Shown: positions 1 through 8,140 of the stretch, in pieces
Layout: each line of letters starts with the position of its first letter
How positions within the stretch are numbered: the first letter of the stretch is position 1
Assembly: GCA_049997955.1 (NCBI GenBank)
Contig: JAEBDY010000032.1
Coordinates: 1-26,956, forward strand
Source of the DNA: Umezawaea sp049997955
GTDB lineage: Bacteria; Actinomycetota; Actinomycetes; Mycobacteriales; Pseudonocardiaceae
Reading direction: 5' to 3'
DNA: 26,956 nt
Notes under the pieces: model-generated
Told to the model about the DNA's origin: nothing
Databases searched by the model: none
The model's input: only the letters and a program-made list of their open reading frames with translations
Made by a program: the position numbers and the translations under genes

Positions 1-58
1 GGCCAAGGTACTGGGCCAATTCGCGGGGCACGTCGAGCGTGGCATGATAGGTGATCAC
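1..58 (-). CDS. IS5-type transposase, 5' end only (runs off the window)
   Basis: Reading the minus strand from a GTG at 58 gives VITYHATLDVPRELAQYLG and then leaves the window. From memory this matches the N-terminus of a common actinomycete IS5-group transposase, in which a short ITYxATLDVPRxL start precedes a helix-turn-helix. Only 19 residues are visible, so the family call is tentative. An inverted repeat (ggggagcc at 59-66, ggctcccc at 109-116) lies just upstream and could belong to the element end. Confidence 0.45.
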   Translation of the reverse strand, partial: MITYHATLDVPRELAQYLG

Positions 59-303
59 GGGGAGCCTTCTGATTGGGATTCGATCTTCGCAAATCCAGTC
101 CTATCAGCGGCTCCCCGTCCTTCTTCCATCGGGTCTCACGCCTTGTCCTCAGGTCTGCCCGAGTGATTCCCGTTGATGTCATAGCGCATCAGCACCGGAA
201 CCAAACTCGCTGAGATCACCTCAGTGCATTGGACCAGCCCTCTCATTCCCTGTGCTGCTGGCCAGCACCGCGTCCACTCCGCGGCTGTCAGAAAGTCGAA
301 GCT
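59..303. other. non-coding stretch between IS elements, with one inverted repeat
   Basis: No open frame here has codon use or similarity that I recognise. The only structure is the 8-bp inverted repeat 59-66/109-116, close to the start of the IS5-type fragment. The remainder up to the IS630 terminal repeat at 304 looks like decayed flank. Confidence 0.4.
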
Positions 304-1493
304 TACTGACCTTTCGGGGTCAGGGTCTGGGAGATGGTGTTCAGGGCGGGGCGAGGCCGGTGACGGCGAGGAACCCGTCGGCGAGGGCAGGCCGGTACTG
401 CATGCTCTTGAGTCGGTTGCGGGTGATGCGGGTCAGGTCGTCGATGGTGCCGGCGGCAAGGTTGGCCATGCCGCGTTTCATGCTCGACCAGATGTTCTCC
501 GTCGGGTTCAACTCCGGCGCATAGCCGGGTAGTTGATAGACACGTAACCACGGCCGGGCGGCGACCAACGCCCGCATCCTGGCGGACCTGTGCGCGGGCA
601 GACCGTCCCAGACGAGCACGATCGGCCCACCCAGCTGCTGATGTGCATTGTCGAGCAGGACGGCGAAGTGGACCTCGCCAAAGCCTCTCGGCTCGCCTTT
701 GCGTCCTCTGTGGACCAGAACCCGGTATAACAGTCGGCTGCGTTCACCCGAGCGGTAGGCGGCGATCCCGGCGATGGACAGCTTGCGGCCCCCGCGCCCG
801 GCGACGCTCACGACGGGGGTTGTGCCCCGCGGGGCCCAGGTGCGGGCCCTGGCCGGTCTCAGCGTGATGCCGGACTTGTCGGCGAAGCAGATCCACGCGC
901 CCAGCCTGCGCGCGACCCTTTTACCGCTGGCCATTGATGGCGCCGCCAGTGCCCGATGGCATGTTCGTCACGCTCGACGGCACGGGCGACAGGTTGTTGC
1001 GGGGTGAAACCGGCCCGGTGCAGCACCTGCCACACCGTGGTGATCCCCACCGTGATGTGGAACATCCGGCCGATCAGCGTCTGCACCCGTGCCAGGGTCC
1101 ACCGCTGATCCTCAACCCATCCGGCTGCCGCCGGACCGTCCTGCAACGCCGCCACCAACTGTTGCACCTGGGTCTTCGACAACCGACTGTCCGGACCCGG
1201 TGCACCCCTGGACGCCACTGCCTGCTCACCGCCGGCCGTCCAGGCCCGCCGCCACGTGTACGCCGATTTCGTGGAGACATCCAACGCGGTGGCGACCTGC
1301 ACCGCGCTCATCCTATCGGCGAACATCACGGCCGCCTGCCGACGTATTTGCTCGCGACGGGCCCGGCCCTGCGGGCCGACCCCACCACCATCGCCGTATC
1401 GCATGCCTGATCAACGGCGAAATGTGGACCAGCGGTGATCTCCCAAACCGGTGAAGTGGACTCGAGGCAGACCCTGACTCCGAAAGGTCAGTA
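304..1493 (-). mobile_element. complete IS630-family insertion sequence (copy 1)
   Basis: The element is bounded by terminal inverted repeats that match over about 26 bases with one mismatch: tactgacctttcggggtcag onward from 304, and the reverse complement of 1468-1493. Both ends carry TA, the usual IS630/Tc1-mariner target dinucleotide. The length is 1190 bp, and the inside encodes a transposase on the minus strand. The right end shares its TA (1492-1493) with a second, truncated copy, so the two are directly abutted. Confidence 0.85.
341..1404 (-). CDS. IS630-family transposase, two frames joined by a -1 shift
   Basis: The N-terminal frame (1404 down to 859) carries the helix-turn-helix region (VQVATALDVSTKSAYTWRRA) and a second winged-helix-like part. 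The C-terminal frame (ending at 341) carries the DDE nuclease: CFADKSG (first Asp), VWDGLPAH (second Asp) and PELNPTENIW (Glu). The frames fit together at an AAAA run (TTTT at 919-922 on the plus strand): slipping Lys-AAA back one base joins QWPAVK to RVARRLGAWICFADKSG, giving about 354 residues, a normal IS630 length. Either programmed -1 slippage at A_AAA_G or a one-base deletion explains this. The usual Glu after the first Asp is Lys here. Confidence 0.8.
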
Positions 1494-2003
1494 CTGACCT
1501 TTCGGAGTCAGGGTCCGGGAGATGGTGTTCAGGGCGGGGCGAGGCCGGTGGCGGCGAGGAACCCGTCGGTAAGGGCAGGCCGGTACTGCATGCTCTTGAG
1601 TCGATTACGGGTGATGCGGGTCAGGTCGTCGACGGTGCCGGCGGCAAGGTTGGCCATGCCGCGTTTCATGCTCGACCAGATGTTCTCCGTCGGGTTCAAC
1701 TCCGGGGCATAGCCGGGTAGTTGATAGACACGTAACCACGGCCGGACGGCGACCAGCGCCCGTATCCTGGCGGACCTGTGCGCGGGCAGACCGTCCCAGA
1801 CGAGCACGATCGGCCCACCCAGCTGCTGATGTGCATTGTCGAGCAGGACGGCGAAGTGGACCTCGCCAAAGCCTCTCGGCTCGCCTTTGCGTCCTCTGTG
1901 GACCAGGATCCGGTACAGCAAGTCGGCTTCTTTCTCCCGAGCGGTAGGCGGCGATCCCGGCAATGGACAGCTTGCGGCCGCCACGCCCGGCGACGCTCAC
2001 GAC
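1492..2003 (-). mobile_element. truncated IS630 element (copy 2)
   Basis: From 1492 the sequence repeats the left end of copy 1 (tactgacctttcggagtcag) and follows it closely with scattered substitutions until 2003. There the match to copy 1 stops and recombinase sequence begins. The distal half and the right terminal repeat are missing. Copy 2 lies in the same orientation as copy 1. Confidence 0.8.
1529..2003 (-). pseudogene. IS630 transposase C-terminal fragment
   Basis: This is the C-terminal half of the same transposase as in copy 1, nearly identical over the second catalytic Asp (VWDGLPAH) and the Glu motif (PELNPTENIW). The N-terminal DNA-binding part and the first catalytic Asp are absent because the element is cut at 2003. 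A small indel near 1915-1925 also changes the frame relative to copy 1. It cannot encode an active enzyme. Confidence 0.75.
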
Positions 2004-2302
2004 AGCACTCGAACGGCACCGCCCGCACCGGACGCCGCTATGACTTGCTGTGGAAACGGGTGCAGATGAATCTGGCCTGGGCCGGAAAGCTCGGTGTGTC
2101 GGCACATTGGTTGCGCCACACCACTCTGACCTGGGTCGAACGGCACTACGGCTACGCCGTTGCCCGAGCGTACGCGGGACACACCGACACCAGGGGCGGC
2201 TCGACGCTGACCTACATCAAGGGCATGTCACAGGAGGTCGCGCGGGCCTTGTCGGCGTATACCCGCGAACGGCATCCCATGGCTGAGTTAGGCCACCTGT
2301 GA
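2004..2302 (+). pseudogene. tyrosine recombinase/integrase C-terminal fragment
   Basis: The plus-strand frame ending at 2302 encodes the catalytic end of a phage-type integrase: HWLRHTTLTWVERHYGYAVA contains the HxLR box, AGHTD the conserved His region, and STLTYIKG the nucleophilic Tyr. The N-terminal arm-binding and core-binding domains and the first catalytic Arg are missing, since the frame upstream is IS630 sequence. It is a relic of an integrative element or a plasmid recombinase, joined to the IS by a deletion or recombination. Confidence 0.7.
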
Positions 2303-2357
2303 GCCTGTCGGTCACGCCTCGGTGCAGGTGTCGATCTTCTTGGTGATCTCGCAAATG

Positions 2358-2387
2358 CTGGTCGGCGAACGCATGTTCGCCGACCAG
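2358..2387. terminator. perfect 13-bp hairpin downstream of the integrase fragment
   Basis: The arms are 2358-2370 (ctggtcggcgaac) and 2375-2387 (gttcgccgaccag), with a GCAT loop. It lies 56 bp after the integrase stop. No T-tract follows, so it may be a GC-type terminator or a recombinase or protein binding site. Confidence 0.45.
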
Positions 2388-3148
2388 CGCTCTCCGTTCG
2401 ACACTCGATTACCTGACGGGTTCGGGTCGGCTCCGTCAGGATCCCGCCCTGATGGCATCGCACTTTGGTATCCGGTCCTTGAGGACGACACCGTCAGGGC
2501 TGCCCTTCTGTGAACGGGGCCGGCAGGGCGATCGACAGTGGAAGGCGCGATGGTCTTCGTCGCTGTTGCTTGCGCCGGTGCTCGTCGCCCCCTGAGTGTG
2601 CCCACTCCGCACCTATGAATGACCGGGATGGGTCGAACAGAATTTGGCGAACAATGCGGCCAGCGCATCCAGTTCGGGCCCGTATGGTCGGCGGAGCGGC
2701 AGGCGATGCGAAGTGCCCCGGTACTGGTACTTGCTCAACCACTGCAGCGGCACGGGTATGTCATCGGGCTCGCTGAGGACCAGTTGATCGTGATCCGGGT
2801 GGTGTTCGATCAAATGTCGTCATCCGTGCCCGACTCGCCACGAGCGTCGTGGCGACGGGATTCACTTGACGGTGACACCTGGCTGGTGGCACCGCGAATC
2901 CCAGGTTGAAGCCCTTGGCTTGCAGTACTTGTCGCGACTCCGTCTCCTCGATCGTGTAGTGGCGGATTCAGAGGCTCAGCTGGTCGACCAGCGGGCGGTG
3001 AACGTCGCGTGCCTCGCCTGGCGGGGCCGCAGCGCTTCCCGCCGAGGTCGCTCCGGTGTCCGGAACCGTCAGTCGGCCACCGCTCCGTTGCAAAACACCA
3101 CTCCGCGGACACCCGACCGTGACGACGACAACACCCCGAGCGATTCTA
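2388..3148. other. region without a recognisable gene
   Basis: About 760 bp separates the integrase remnant from the first Zur-type box. The most protein-like frame is a 66-residue minus-strand one (2613-2813, beginning MIEHHPDHDQLVLSEPDD), which may be the remnant of a real gene, but I cannot assign it. The rest shows no consistent third-position GC frame. It probably represents decayed mobile-element flank plus the upstream region of the surface-protein operon. Confidence 0.35.
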
Positions 3149-3164
3149 TTGATAATGATAATCC
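3149..3164 (+). promoter_or_regulatory. Zur-box-like operator in front of the first surface-protein unit
   Basis: The sequence is ttgataatgataatcc, an AT-rich near-palindrome in otherwise GC-rich DNA. It matches the locus consensus TTGATAATGATTATCG at 14 of 16 positions, and that consensus resembles the known actinobacterial Zur box (TGAAAATGATTTTCA type). It lies 57 bp before the chosen GTG of the downstream gene. Confidence 0.7.
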
Positions 3165-3220
3165 TTTCACTTAGCGTAGCTCGGGTGAGAGTCGGAAGAG
3201 CGAGCGCGCTAGGTCCGGCC

Positions 3221-5437
3221 GTGCTGTCCGATGTAGACAGAGGCGCGGCGACGCACATCAGGTGGTTCGCAAGCGCTGTGGCCGCGCTGGTCCTCGTGGT
3301 AGTCGGCTCGGCTGTAGCGCGTGCGGAAGCAGGTCCAGCTCCGTCGCCGGTGTCTCGGCAGTCGCTCTCCGCCGGGCACGCCGACCTCGTCTCGGTATTG
3401 CTCGAGGGAGACCGGCTCGTGGTCGCGGGCAAGGCCGACGTGGATCGGATCGCGACCCGCTTCGACCCGGCACGCACGACGGTGCACATCACCGACGCCG
3501 CGTCGCGCCCCGCGCCGGCCTCGGCCGCCTACGCCTTTCTCGGGGTCGCTGCCGGCACTTCGATCCACGTGATACCCCAGACGTTCCAGCCCGACGTGCT
3601 GTGGGCGGGATGGAACACCGAGGACGTGCCGCGCGGCGCGCTGGCCGGTGACGCCGTGGACATCACGTTGAGCGCCGCACGGGGGCCGGGACGTGTGGAG
3701 GTCTACTTCTCCGGCACCGACGGGCCGGAACGCGTGTTCAGCTCGCAGGACACCGACCTGCGCACGCGGCGCGTCGCCGTGCCCACTCACGCGCACGCCA
3801 ACTGGGCGTTCACCGCGCCCGGTGTCTACGAACTGGAATTCACCGCGTCCGCCACGACCGCGTCCGGAACGCCGCTGACCTCCGCCCCGACCCGCTACGT
3901 CATCGCGGTCGGCACGCTCGCAGCTTCCCCGACCAGCACGGCGCTGGAGGTCGAGCAGACCGGCGAGGGCCTCCTGCTCGTTGGCGCAGTCGCGGGCGGT
4001 CCACCTCACCTCGACGGCGGTGTCCCCAGCGGCTGGGTCGAGTTCGTCGGGCACCAGGCCGACGGCGACGAAATCCTCGGCCACGCGGCAATCGAGGACG
4101 GGACCGGCGTCCTGTCGGTACCGGCCGGCATCGACGCGCTCGCTTTCACCGCCCGTTTCGTTCCTGCGATCAGTGACCTGGTCGCACCCTCCCGGTCGGC
4201 CGCGGTCGCGAATCCGCGGGCACCACCCGGCGCGGTGGTGACCGGGGTGCGCGACCGCTACGCGGTCGGCCAGGCCATCACCGCCACCGCGCTGGTCACA
4301 CCTGAGCGACCGGACCACTCCGTGTCCTGGTGGACACGCGCCGGCGATCGGGCCACCGATAGGGGGACCGGAACGACGCTGAGCCTCCCCGCCACCGTGG
4401 ACCTCGACGGCGCCGTGCTCGGCTTCGACGTTCGCGACCCGCAGGGGCGTGTGGTCGCCACCTCCCGGCCTGTCCCGCTCGCAGTCGACCCATCCTCGCC
4501 GACGACCACCCGACCCGACGTGGAACCCTTGCCGCCCAACGATACCGTTCCACCCACACCTGTTCCCGGCACGCCGGTCACCTCCGGCCCGGCCGCCACC
4601 AGCGTGACGAGCGAGCCGTGCGCACCCACTGCGGTGACCCGTGTGGTCGAACCCGGTGCGGTGGACGTCGTGACCGAGGGCCACTTCGACTACGGCCCCG
4701 CCGTCGAGGGCGGTGAGCTCACCGCGCGGATCAAGGACGATCGCGCCGGCACGCCCACGTGGCGGGATCCAGGCAGCTACGTGTTCCACCTCGATGACAC
4801 CGCCCGTGCCGCACCTCCTGCGGGCAGCGGCTACGACTTCCTCGGTGGTGGTCCGGTGTGGACAGTCCCGCTGACCCAGCGGGCCGGTGTCCCGTGGCTG
4901 GGCTGGAACACCCAGCACCCGTCGGTGCTCGCGGCGGTCACCGGAGACATCACGATGACCCTGGAGAGCGTCCGAGGACCGGGCGGACTCGCCGTCTACG
5001 GCCAGGATCCCTTCGGTGGTGTCGGCGACCGCTACTTCGGCACCGTCGAGGGCTTCCCCCGCGCGACGACCGTGCCGGTCGGACGGTCCGGGGTGCACGT
5101 GCACGGTGTCTGGGCGTTCACGGCGCCCGGCAGCTACTCGGTGACCTTCGCGTTCGGTGCCACGGTGGACGGCCGCCCAATCATCACCCACAGCACCCCG
5201 GCCTTCCACGTGGGACCGGGCGACCCGAGCGCCGCGCGGCCCGCGTCGGAGGTGGTCGACCAGGCCGGCCGCACCGCCTTCGGGCAGTCGTGCGCCCTGA
5301 AAACCGGCGCACTGGCCGACACAGGTCTCGACGGCGGAGTGGTCGCCGTCCTCGTCCTCGCCGCCGCACTCCTGATCCCCTCGGGCTTCCTGTTCACCAG
5401 CCTGGCCACCTTGGCCGCGGCTCGCCGACGCTCCTGA
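3221..5437 (+). CDS. LAxTG wall-anchored surface protein with two choice-of-anchor M repeats
   Basis: This is an exported surface protein of 738 residues in a Zur-controlled unit. A signal peptide (hydrophobic core about residues 17-35, ending AVARAEA) is followed by anchor M repeat 1 (about 48-235, GHAD at 52 and HAHANW at 190-195), a bacterial Ig-like region (about 236-332), a small second Ig-like module (about 340-423), a Pro/Thr linker, anchor M repeat 2 (about 478-668, GHFD at 487 and HVHGVW at 626) and a C-terminal LADTG (698-702), hydrophobic span and ARRRS tail, fitting a class E sortase signal. The only two cysteines (467, 691) bracket repeat 2. The start is uncertain: GTG 3221, GTG 3185 and an ATG inside the Zur box are all in frame, and none has a good ribosome site. 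Family: choice-of-anchor M, as in anchored-repeat ABC transporter loci. Confidence 0.85.
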   Translation: MLSDVDRGAATHIRWFASAVAALVLVVVGSAVARAEAGPAPSPVSRQSLSAGHADLVSVLLEGDRLVVAGKADVDRIATRFDPARTTVHITDAASRPAPASAAYAFLGVAAGTSIHVIPQTFQPDVLWAGWNTEDVPRGALAGDAVDITLSAARGPGRVEVYFSGTDGPERVFSSQDTDLRTRRVAVPTHAHANWAFTAPGVYELEFTASATTASGTPLTSAPTRYVIAVGTLAASPTSTALEVEQTGEGLLLVGAVAGGPPHLDGGVPSGWVEFVGHQADGDEILGHAAIEDGTGVLSVPAGIDALAFTARFVPAISDLVAPSRSAAVANPRAPPGAVVTGVRDRYAVGQAITATALVTPERPDHSVSWWTRAGDRATDRGTGTTLSLPATVDLDGAVLGFDVRDPQGRVVATSRPVPLAVDPSSPTTTRPDVEPLPPNDTVPPTPVPGTPVTSGPAATSVTSEPCAPTAVTRVVEPGAVDVVTEGHFDYGPAVEGGELTARIKDDRAGTPTWRDPGSYVFHLDDTARAAPPAGSGYDFLGGGPVWTVPLTQRAGVPWLGWNTQHPSVLAAVTGDITMTLESVRGPGGLAVYGQDPFGGVGDRYFGTVEGFPRATTVPVGRSGVHVHGVWAFTAPGSYSVTFAFGATVDGRPIITHSTPAFHVGPGDPSAARPASEVVDQAGRTAFGQSCALKTGALADTGLDGGVVAVLVLAAALLIPSGFLFTSLATLAAARRRS

Positions 5438-5521
5438 CCGCACCACGAGAAAGGAGCCCGCACCTCTCCCGCTTCATCCCCACCGCCACCCCACCTCGGG
5501 TGGCAGAACCGAGGAAGACCC

Positions 5522-7021
5522 TTGAACGCAGTACGAGACCGCGACCACGGCCTCAGCACCCGCCGGCGCATTGTCGCCGCGGCATCCTTCACCGCCCTGG
5601 CATTGATCGCCGGTTCGCTGACCGGTGTCGCCGCCGCCGCACCGGCCTACGCCGACAAGCAGGTCGTGTCGGAAGGCCACCTCGACCTGTTCTACCTCGA
5701 CGTGCAGGACTCGGCGCACGTGCTGGTGGCCCACAGCGGCACCGGCAACGTCGCGCCCGAGAACTTGGTGGTTCAGGCCAAGCCGTCGGTCGCGTCCCGC
5801 ACGGTCAGCGCGGCCACCGCCGCGCTGCCGGGCTGGAAGGCCCAGGGCGAGACTTACTACCTGCTGCCGCAGACCTCCCAGGCCGGACAGGTGTTCGCGG
5901 GCTTCGGCCAGAGCGGGGCCGTCGCCGACGGCACGTCCGTGACCTACGACCTGAACTCGGTCGAAGGCCCTGGCGCTTTCGCCCTGTGGCAGAACGCCGA
6001 GGAGGGGCCGAACGTCTTCCTCGCCTCCGCGCCGAGCGGACCGAAGACGTTCACCAGCGCCGCCGACCACGAGCACGTCAACTGGGGCTTCACCGAGCAG
6101 GGTGAGTACCGGGTCACCGTGCGCGCCTCGGTGACGCCGCCCGGCGCCGCCACCGTGCAGCTCCCGCCCAGCACGTACACCTTCTTCGTCGGTGAGGAAC
6201 TGCCCCAGGACCCCGGCACGGACCCTGAGACCCCGGCGACGCAGTTGAGCATCACCGGTCTCGCCGCCCACTACCACGCGGGTGGCGTGGCCGCCCTGAC
6301 CGCGGTGCAGACACCGGACACCGGCGAGGAGCACTACCACTGGTTCACCCGCGCGACCGGCCAGACCGAATGGTCGATCGTGCCGGAGGCCCTCACCGGC
6401 AAGTACGGGTTCGTCGTGCGCACCGCTGACGACAACCGCGAGCTCAAGGCCGTGCTCTACAACCACGACCACGCGGTCATCGCCGAGTCCGCCCCCGTCG
6501 TCATCGACGTGGACGACCACGGCAACGACCCGGTCAACGGCCCGACCATCACCACGTCGCTGACCGCGCAGGAAGGCGCGCTCGTGATGAGCGTCGCGCC
6601 GGAGAACCGCGAGGTCGACCTCGGGGCGTTGACGCTCAACGCCGCCGCCGACCGCTACACCGCGGCCGGCGCGCTCAAGCCGATCACGGTGACCGACACC
6701 CGCGCGGACAACCCCGGCTGGAACGCCTCCGGCCGGGTGCGGGCATTCACCACCGCTGACGGGCAGCAGTTCGGTGGCAAGTACCTGGGTTGGGCCCCCA
6801 CCGTCGTGTCCGCCTCGGCGAACCAGGCGGTGACGCCCGGCCCGCAGGTCGCTTCCGGCTTCATCAGCGGCAACGGCCTGTCCGCCTGGTCGCAGCTCGG
6901 CACCGCGATGGCCGGCGCCGGCCGCGGCACCGCGCAACTCGGAGCGGCCCTGAACCTGGAAGCCCCGCTCGACCTCACACCGGGCACCTACCGGGCACTG
7001 CTGATCCTGACCGCCATCTAG
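5522..7021 (+). CDS. secreted anchor M protein with His-rich module and WxL-like C-terminus
   Basis: The start is TTG 5522, supported by GAGGAAG at 5511. The product has 499 residues. A signal peptide (to about residue 44, APAYA) leads into one anchor M repeat (about 48-226: GHLD at 52, HEHVNW at 183-188), then a His-rich Ig-like module (about 241-328: HYH, EEHYHWF, YNHDH). A C-terminal domain (about 343-499) contains VTDTRADNPGWNASG and YLGWAPTV, which resemble the WxL wall-binding domain. There is no membrane anchor or sorting signal, so attachment would be non-covalent through the WxL-like domain. It follows the LADTG protein by 84 bp and precedes a DUF916-like gene, the usual WxL partner in Firmicutes. 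The WxL call rests on motif recall. Confidence 0.8.
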   Translation: MNAVRDRDHGLSTRRRIVAAASFTALALIAGSLTGVAAAAPAYADKQVVSEGHLDLFYLDVQDSAHVLVAHSGTGNVAPENLVVQAKPSVASRTVSAATAALPGWKAQGETYYLLPQTSQAGQVFAGFGQSGAVADGTSVTYDLNSVEGPGAFALWQNAEEGPNVFLASAPSGPKTFTSAADHEHVNWGFTEQGEYRVTVRASVTPPGAATVQLPPSTYTFFVGEELPQDPGTDPETPATQLSITGLAAHYHAGGVAALTAVQTPDTGEEHYHWFTRATGQTEWSIVPEALTGKYGFVVRTADDNRELKAVLYNHDHAVIAESAPVVIDVDDHGNDPVNGPTITTSLTAQEGALVMSVAPENREVDLGALTLNAAADRYTAAGALKPITVTDTRADNPGWNASGRVRAFTTADGQQFGGKYLGWAPTVVSASANQAVTPGPQVASGFISGNGLSAWSQLGTAMAGAGRGTAQLGAALNLEAPLDLTPGTYRALLILTAI

Positions 7022-7030
7022 TCCATTTCC

Positions 7031-7071
7031 CGGTGCGGGCCCACCCGCGGTGGTGGGCCCGCACCGCTTTT
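7031..7071 (+). terminator. strong intrinsic terminator after the WxL-like gene
   Basis: A perfect 15-bp stem (7031-7045 cggtgcgggcccacc, 7052-7066 ggtgggcccgcaccg) with a 6-nt loop is followed by cttttc. It sits in the 66-bp gap before the DUF916-like gene, which would therefore depend on readthrough or its own promoter. Confidence 0.8.
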
Positions 7072-7087
7072 CGCCGTTGGAGCGCAC

Positions 7088-8119
7088 GTGAGAACCCTGC
7101 TGCCCGCTGCTCGCCGCACGGGAGCGCTGATCGCCGTGCTCGTGCTCCTCCCCGCGTCACCGGTCGGTGCCCAACCGGACCCGCCGGCCGGTGCCGAGCG
7201 GCTGACCTGGTCGGTCGCGCCCGCTTCGGCGACCGGTCCGGACGGCCGCCCGCGCTTCGACTACGTCGTCGAGCCCGGCATGCGGTACGACGATCACTTG
7301 GCTGTGCGCAACCTCGGCGCGAGCGACCTCTCCGTCGACCTCTACGCGGGCGACGCGGTCAACACCGGCACCGGCGGATTCGACCTGCTCGCCAGGGATG
7401 AACCGTCCACAATGGTCGGCAACTGGGTGTCGATCGCCTCGCCCGTGGTAGTCGTACCCCCGCGGGGCACGGTGGTCGTGCCGTTCGGCATCACCGTTCC
7501 CGCCGACGCCGAACCCGGTGACCATGTCGGCGGTCTCGTCGCCGCGCTGGTCTCCTCCGGCGAGACATCCGTGGAGGTTGAACGCCGGGTCGGCAGCAGG
7601 CTCTTCGTCCGGGTCGCGGGCTCGGTCGTCCCCTCCGTGCGCGTCGAGTCGACGGACGCCGTGTACCGGGGCACTCCCAACCCCGTTGGTACTGGTGAGG
7701 TCGACGTGACCTACACGGTCGTCAACGATGGCAATCTGCGCCTCGCGCTGCGCCCGTCCGTCGAAGTGAGCGCGCTGTTCGGCCTGTCCGAACGCGCGGT
7801 CACGGGTGATGTGCTCCCCGAACTGTTGCCCGGCAACGCCGTGACGCTGACCCACACCGTGACCGGCGTCTGGCCGCTCGGACCGCTGGATGTCCACGTG
7901 CGGGCCGAGCCCGTCACCTCGGCCACCCAAGACCTGGCGGGGACGGTGGATCCGGCCTCAGCGGACACCACGCTCTGGGCGGTGTCCTGGACGATGCTGG
8001 CCGCTGCGGCTCTGCTCGTGGGCGTCCTCGTCGCATTGTGGCGCGTCCGGAGGAGGATCCGCGTGCTGCGCGCGAGCACGAAACCCGTCGAGTCCGCCGC
8101 GAGCACTCCCGCGCCCTGA
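7088..8119 (+). CDS. DUF916/WxL-partner-like single-pass membrane protein
   Basis: The start is GTG 7088 behind TTGGAG. The 343-residue product has a signal peptide (hydrophobic core 11-22, ending PVGAQ), an extracellular beta-rich region beginning LTWSVAPASATGPDGRPRFD and containing the YVVEPGMRYDDHLAVRN strand typical of the WxL peptidoglycan-binding domain, a second beta domain, one transmembrane helix (about 298-318) and a basic cytoplasmic tail (WRVRRRIRVLR). In Firmicutes, DUF916/DUF3324 proteins are encoded beside WxL proteins and help hold them at the wall. The WxL-like protein immediately upstream supports that pairing. The family assignment is from sequence pattern alone. Confidence 0.75.
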   Translation: MRTLLPAARRTGALIAVLVLLPASPVGAQPDPPAGAERLTWSVAPASATGPDGRPRFDYVVEPGMRYDDHLAVRNLGASDLSVDLYAGDAVNTGTGGFDLLARDEPSTMVGNWVSIASPVVVVPPRGTVVVPFGITVPADAEPGDHVGGLVAALVSSGETSVEVERRVGSRLFVRVAGSVVPSVRVESTDAVYRGTPNPVGTGEVDVTYTVVNDGNLRLALRPSVEVSALFGLSERAVTGDVLPELLPGNAVTLTHTVTGVWPLGPLDVHVRAEPVTSATQDLAGTVDPASADTTLWAVSWTMLAAAALLVGVLVALWRVRRRIRVLRASTKPVESAASTPAP

Positions 8120-8140
8120 TCCCGACAACCGCGCCGGCGG

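Noticed and set aside
3209..5446. Long minus-strand open frame (745 codons) antisense to the LADTG surface protein
   Set aside because: Low-complexity Arg/Gly/Asp-rich translation without domains; a shadow of the plus-strand gene in GC-rich DNA. The plus frame has signal peptide, repeats and sorting signal.
5474..7087. 537-codon minus-strand frame antisense to the WxL-like gene
   Set aside because: Gly/Arg/Val-rich composition and no recognisable motif; a GC-frame shadow.
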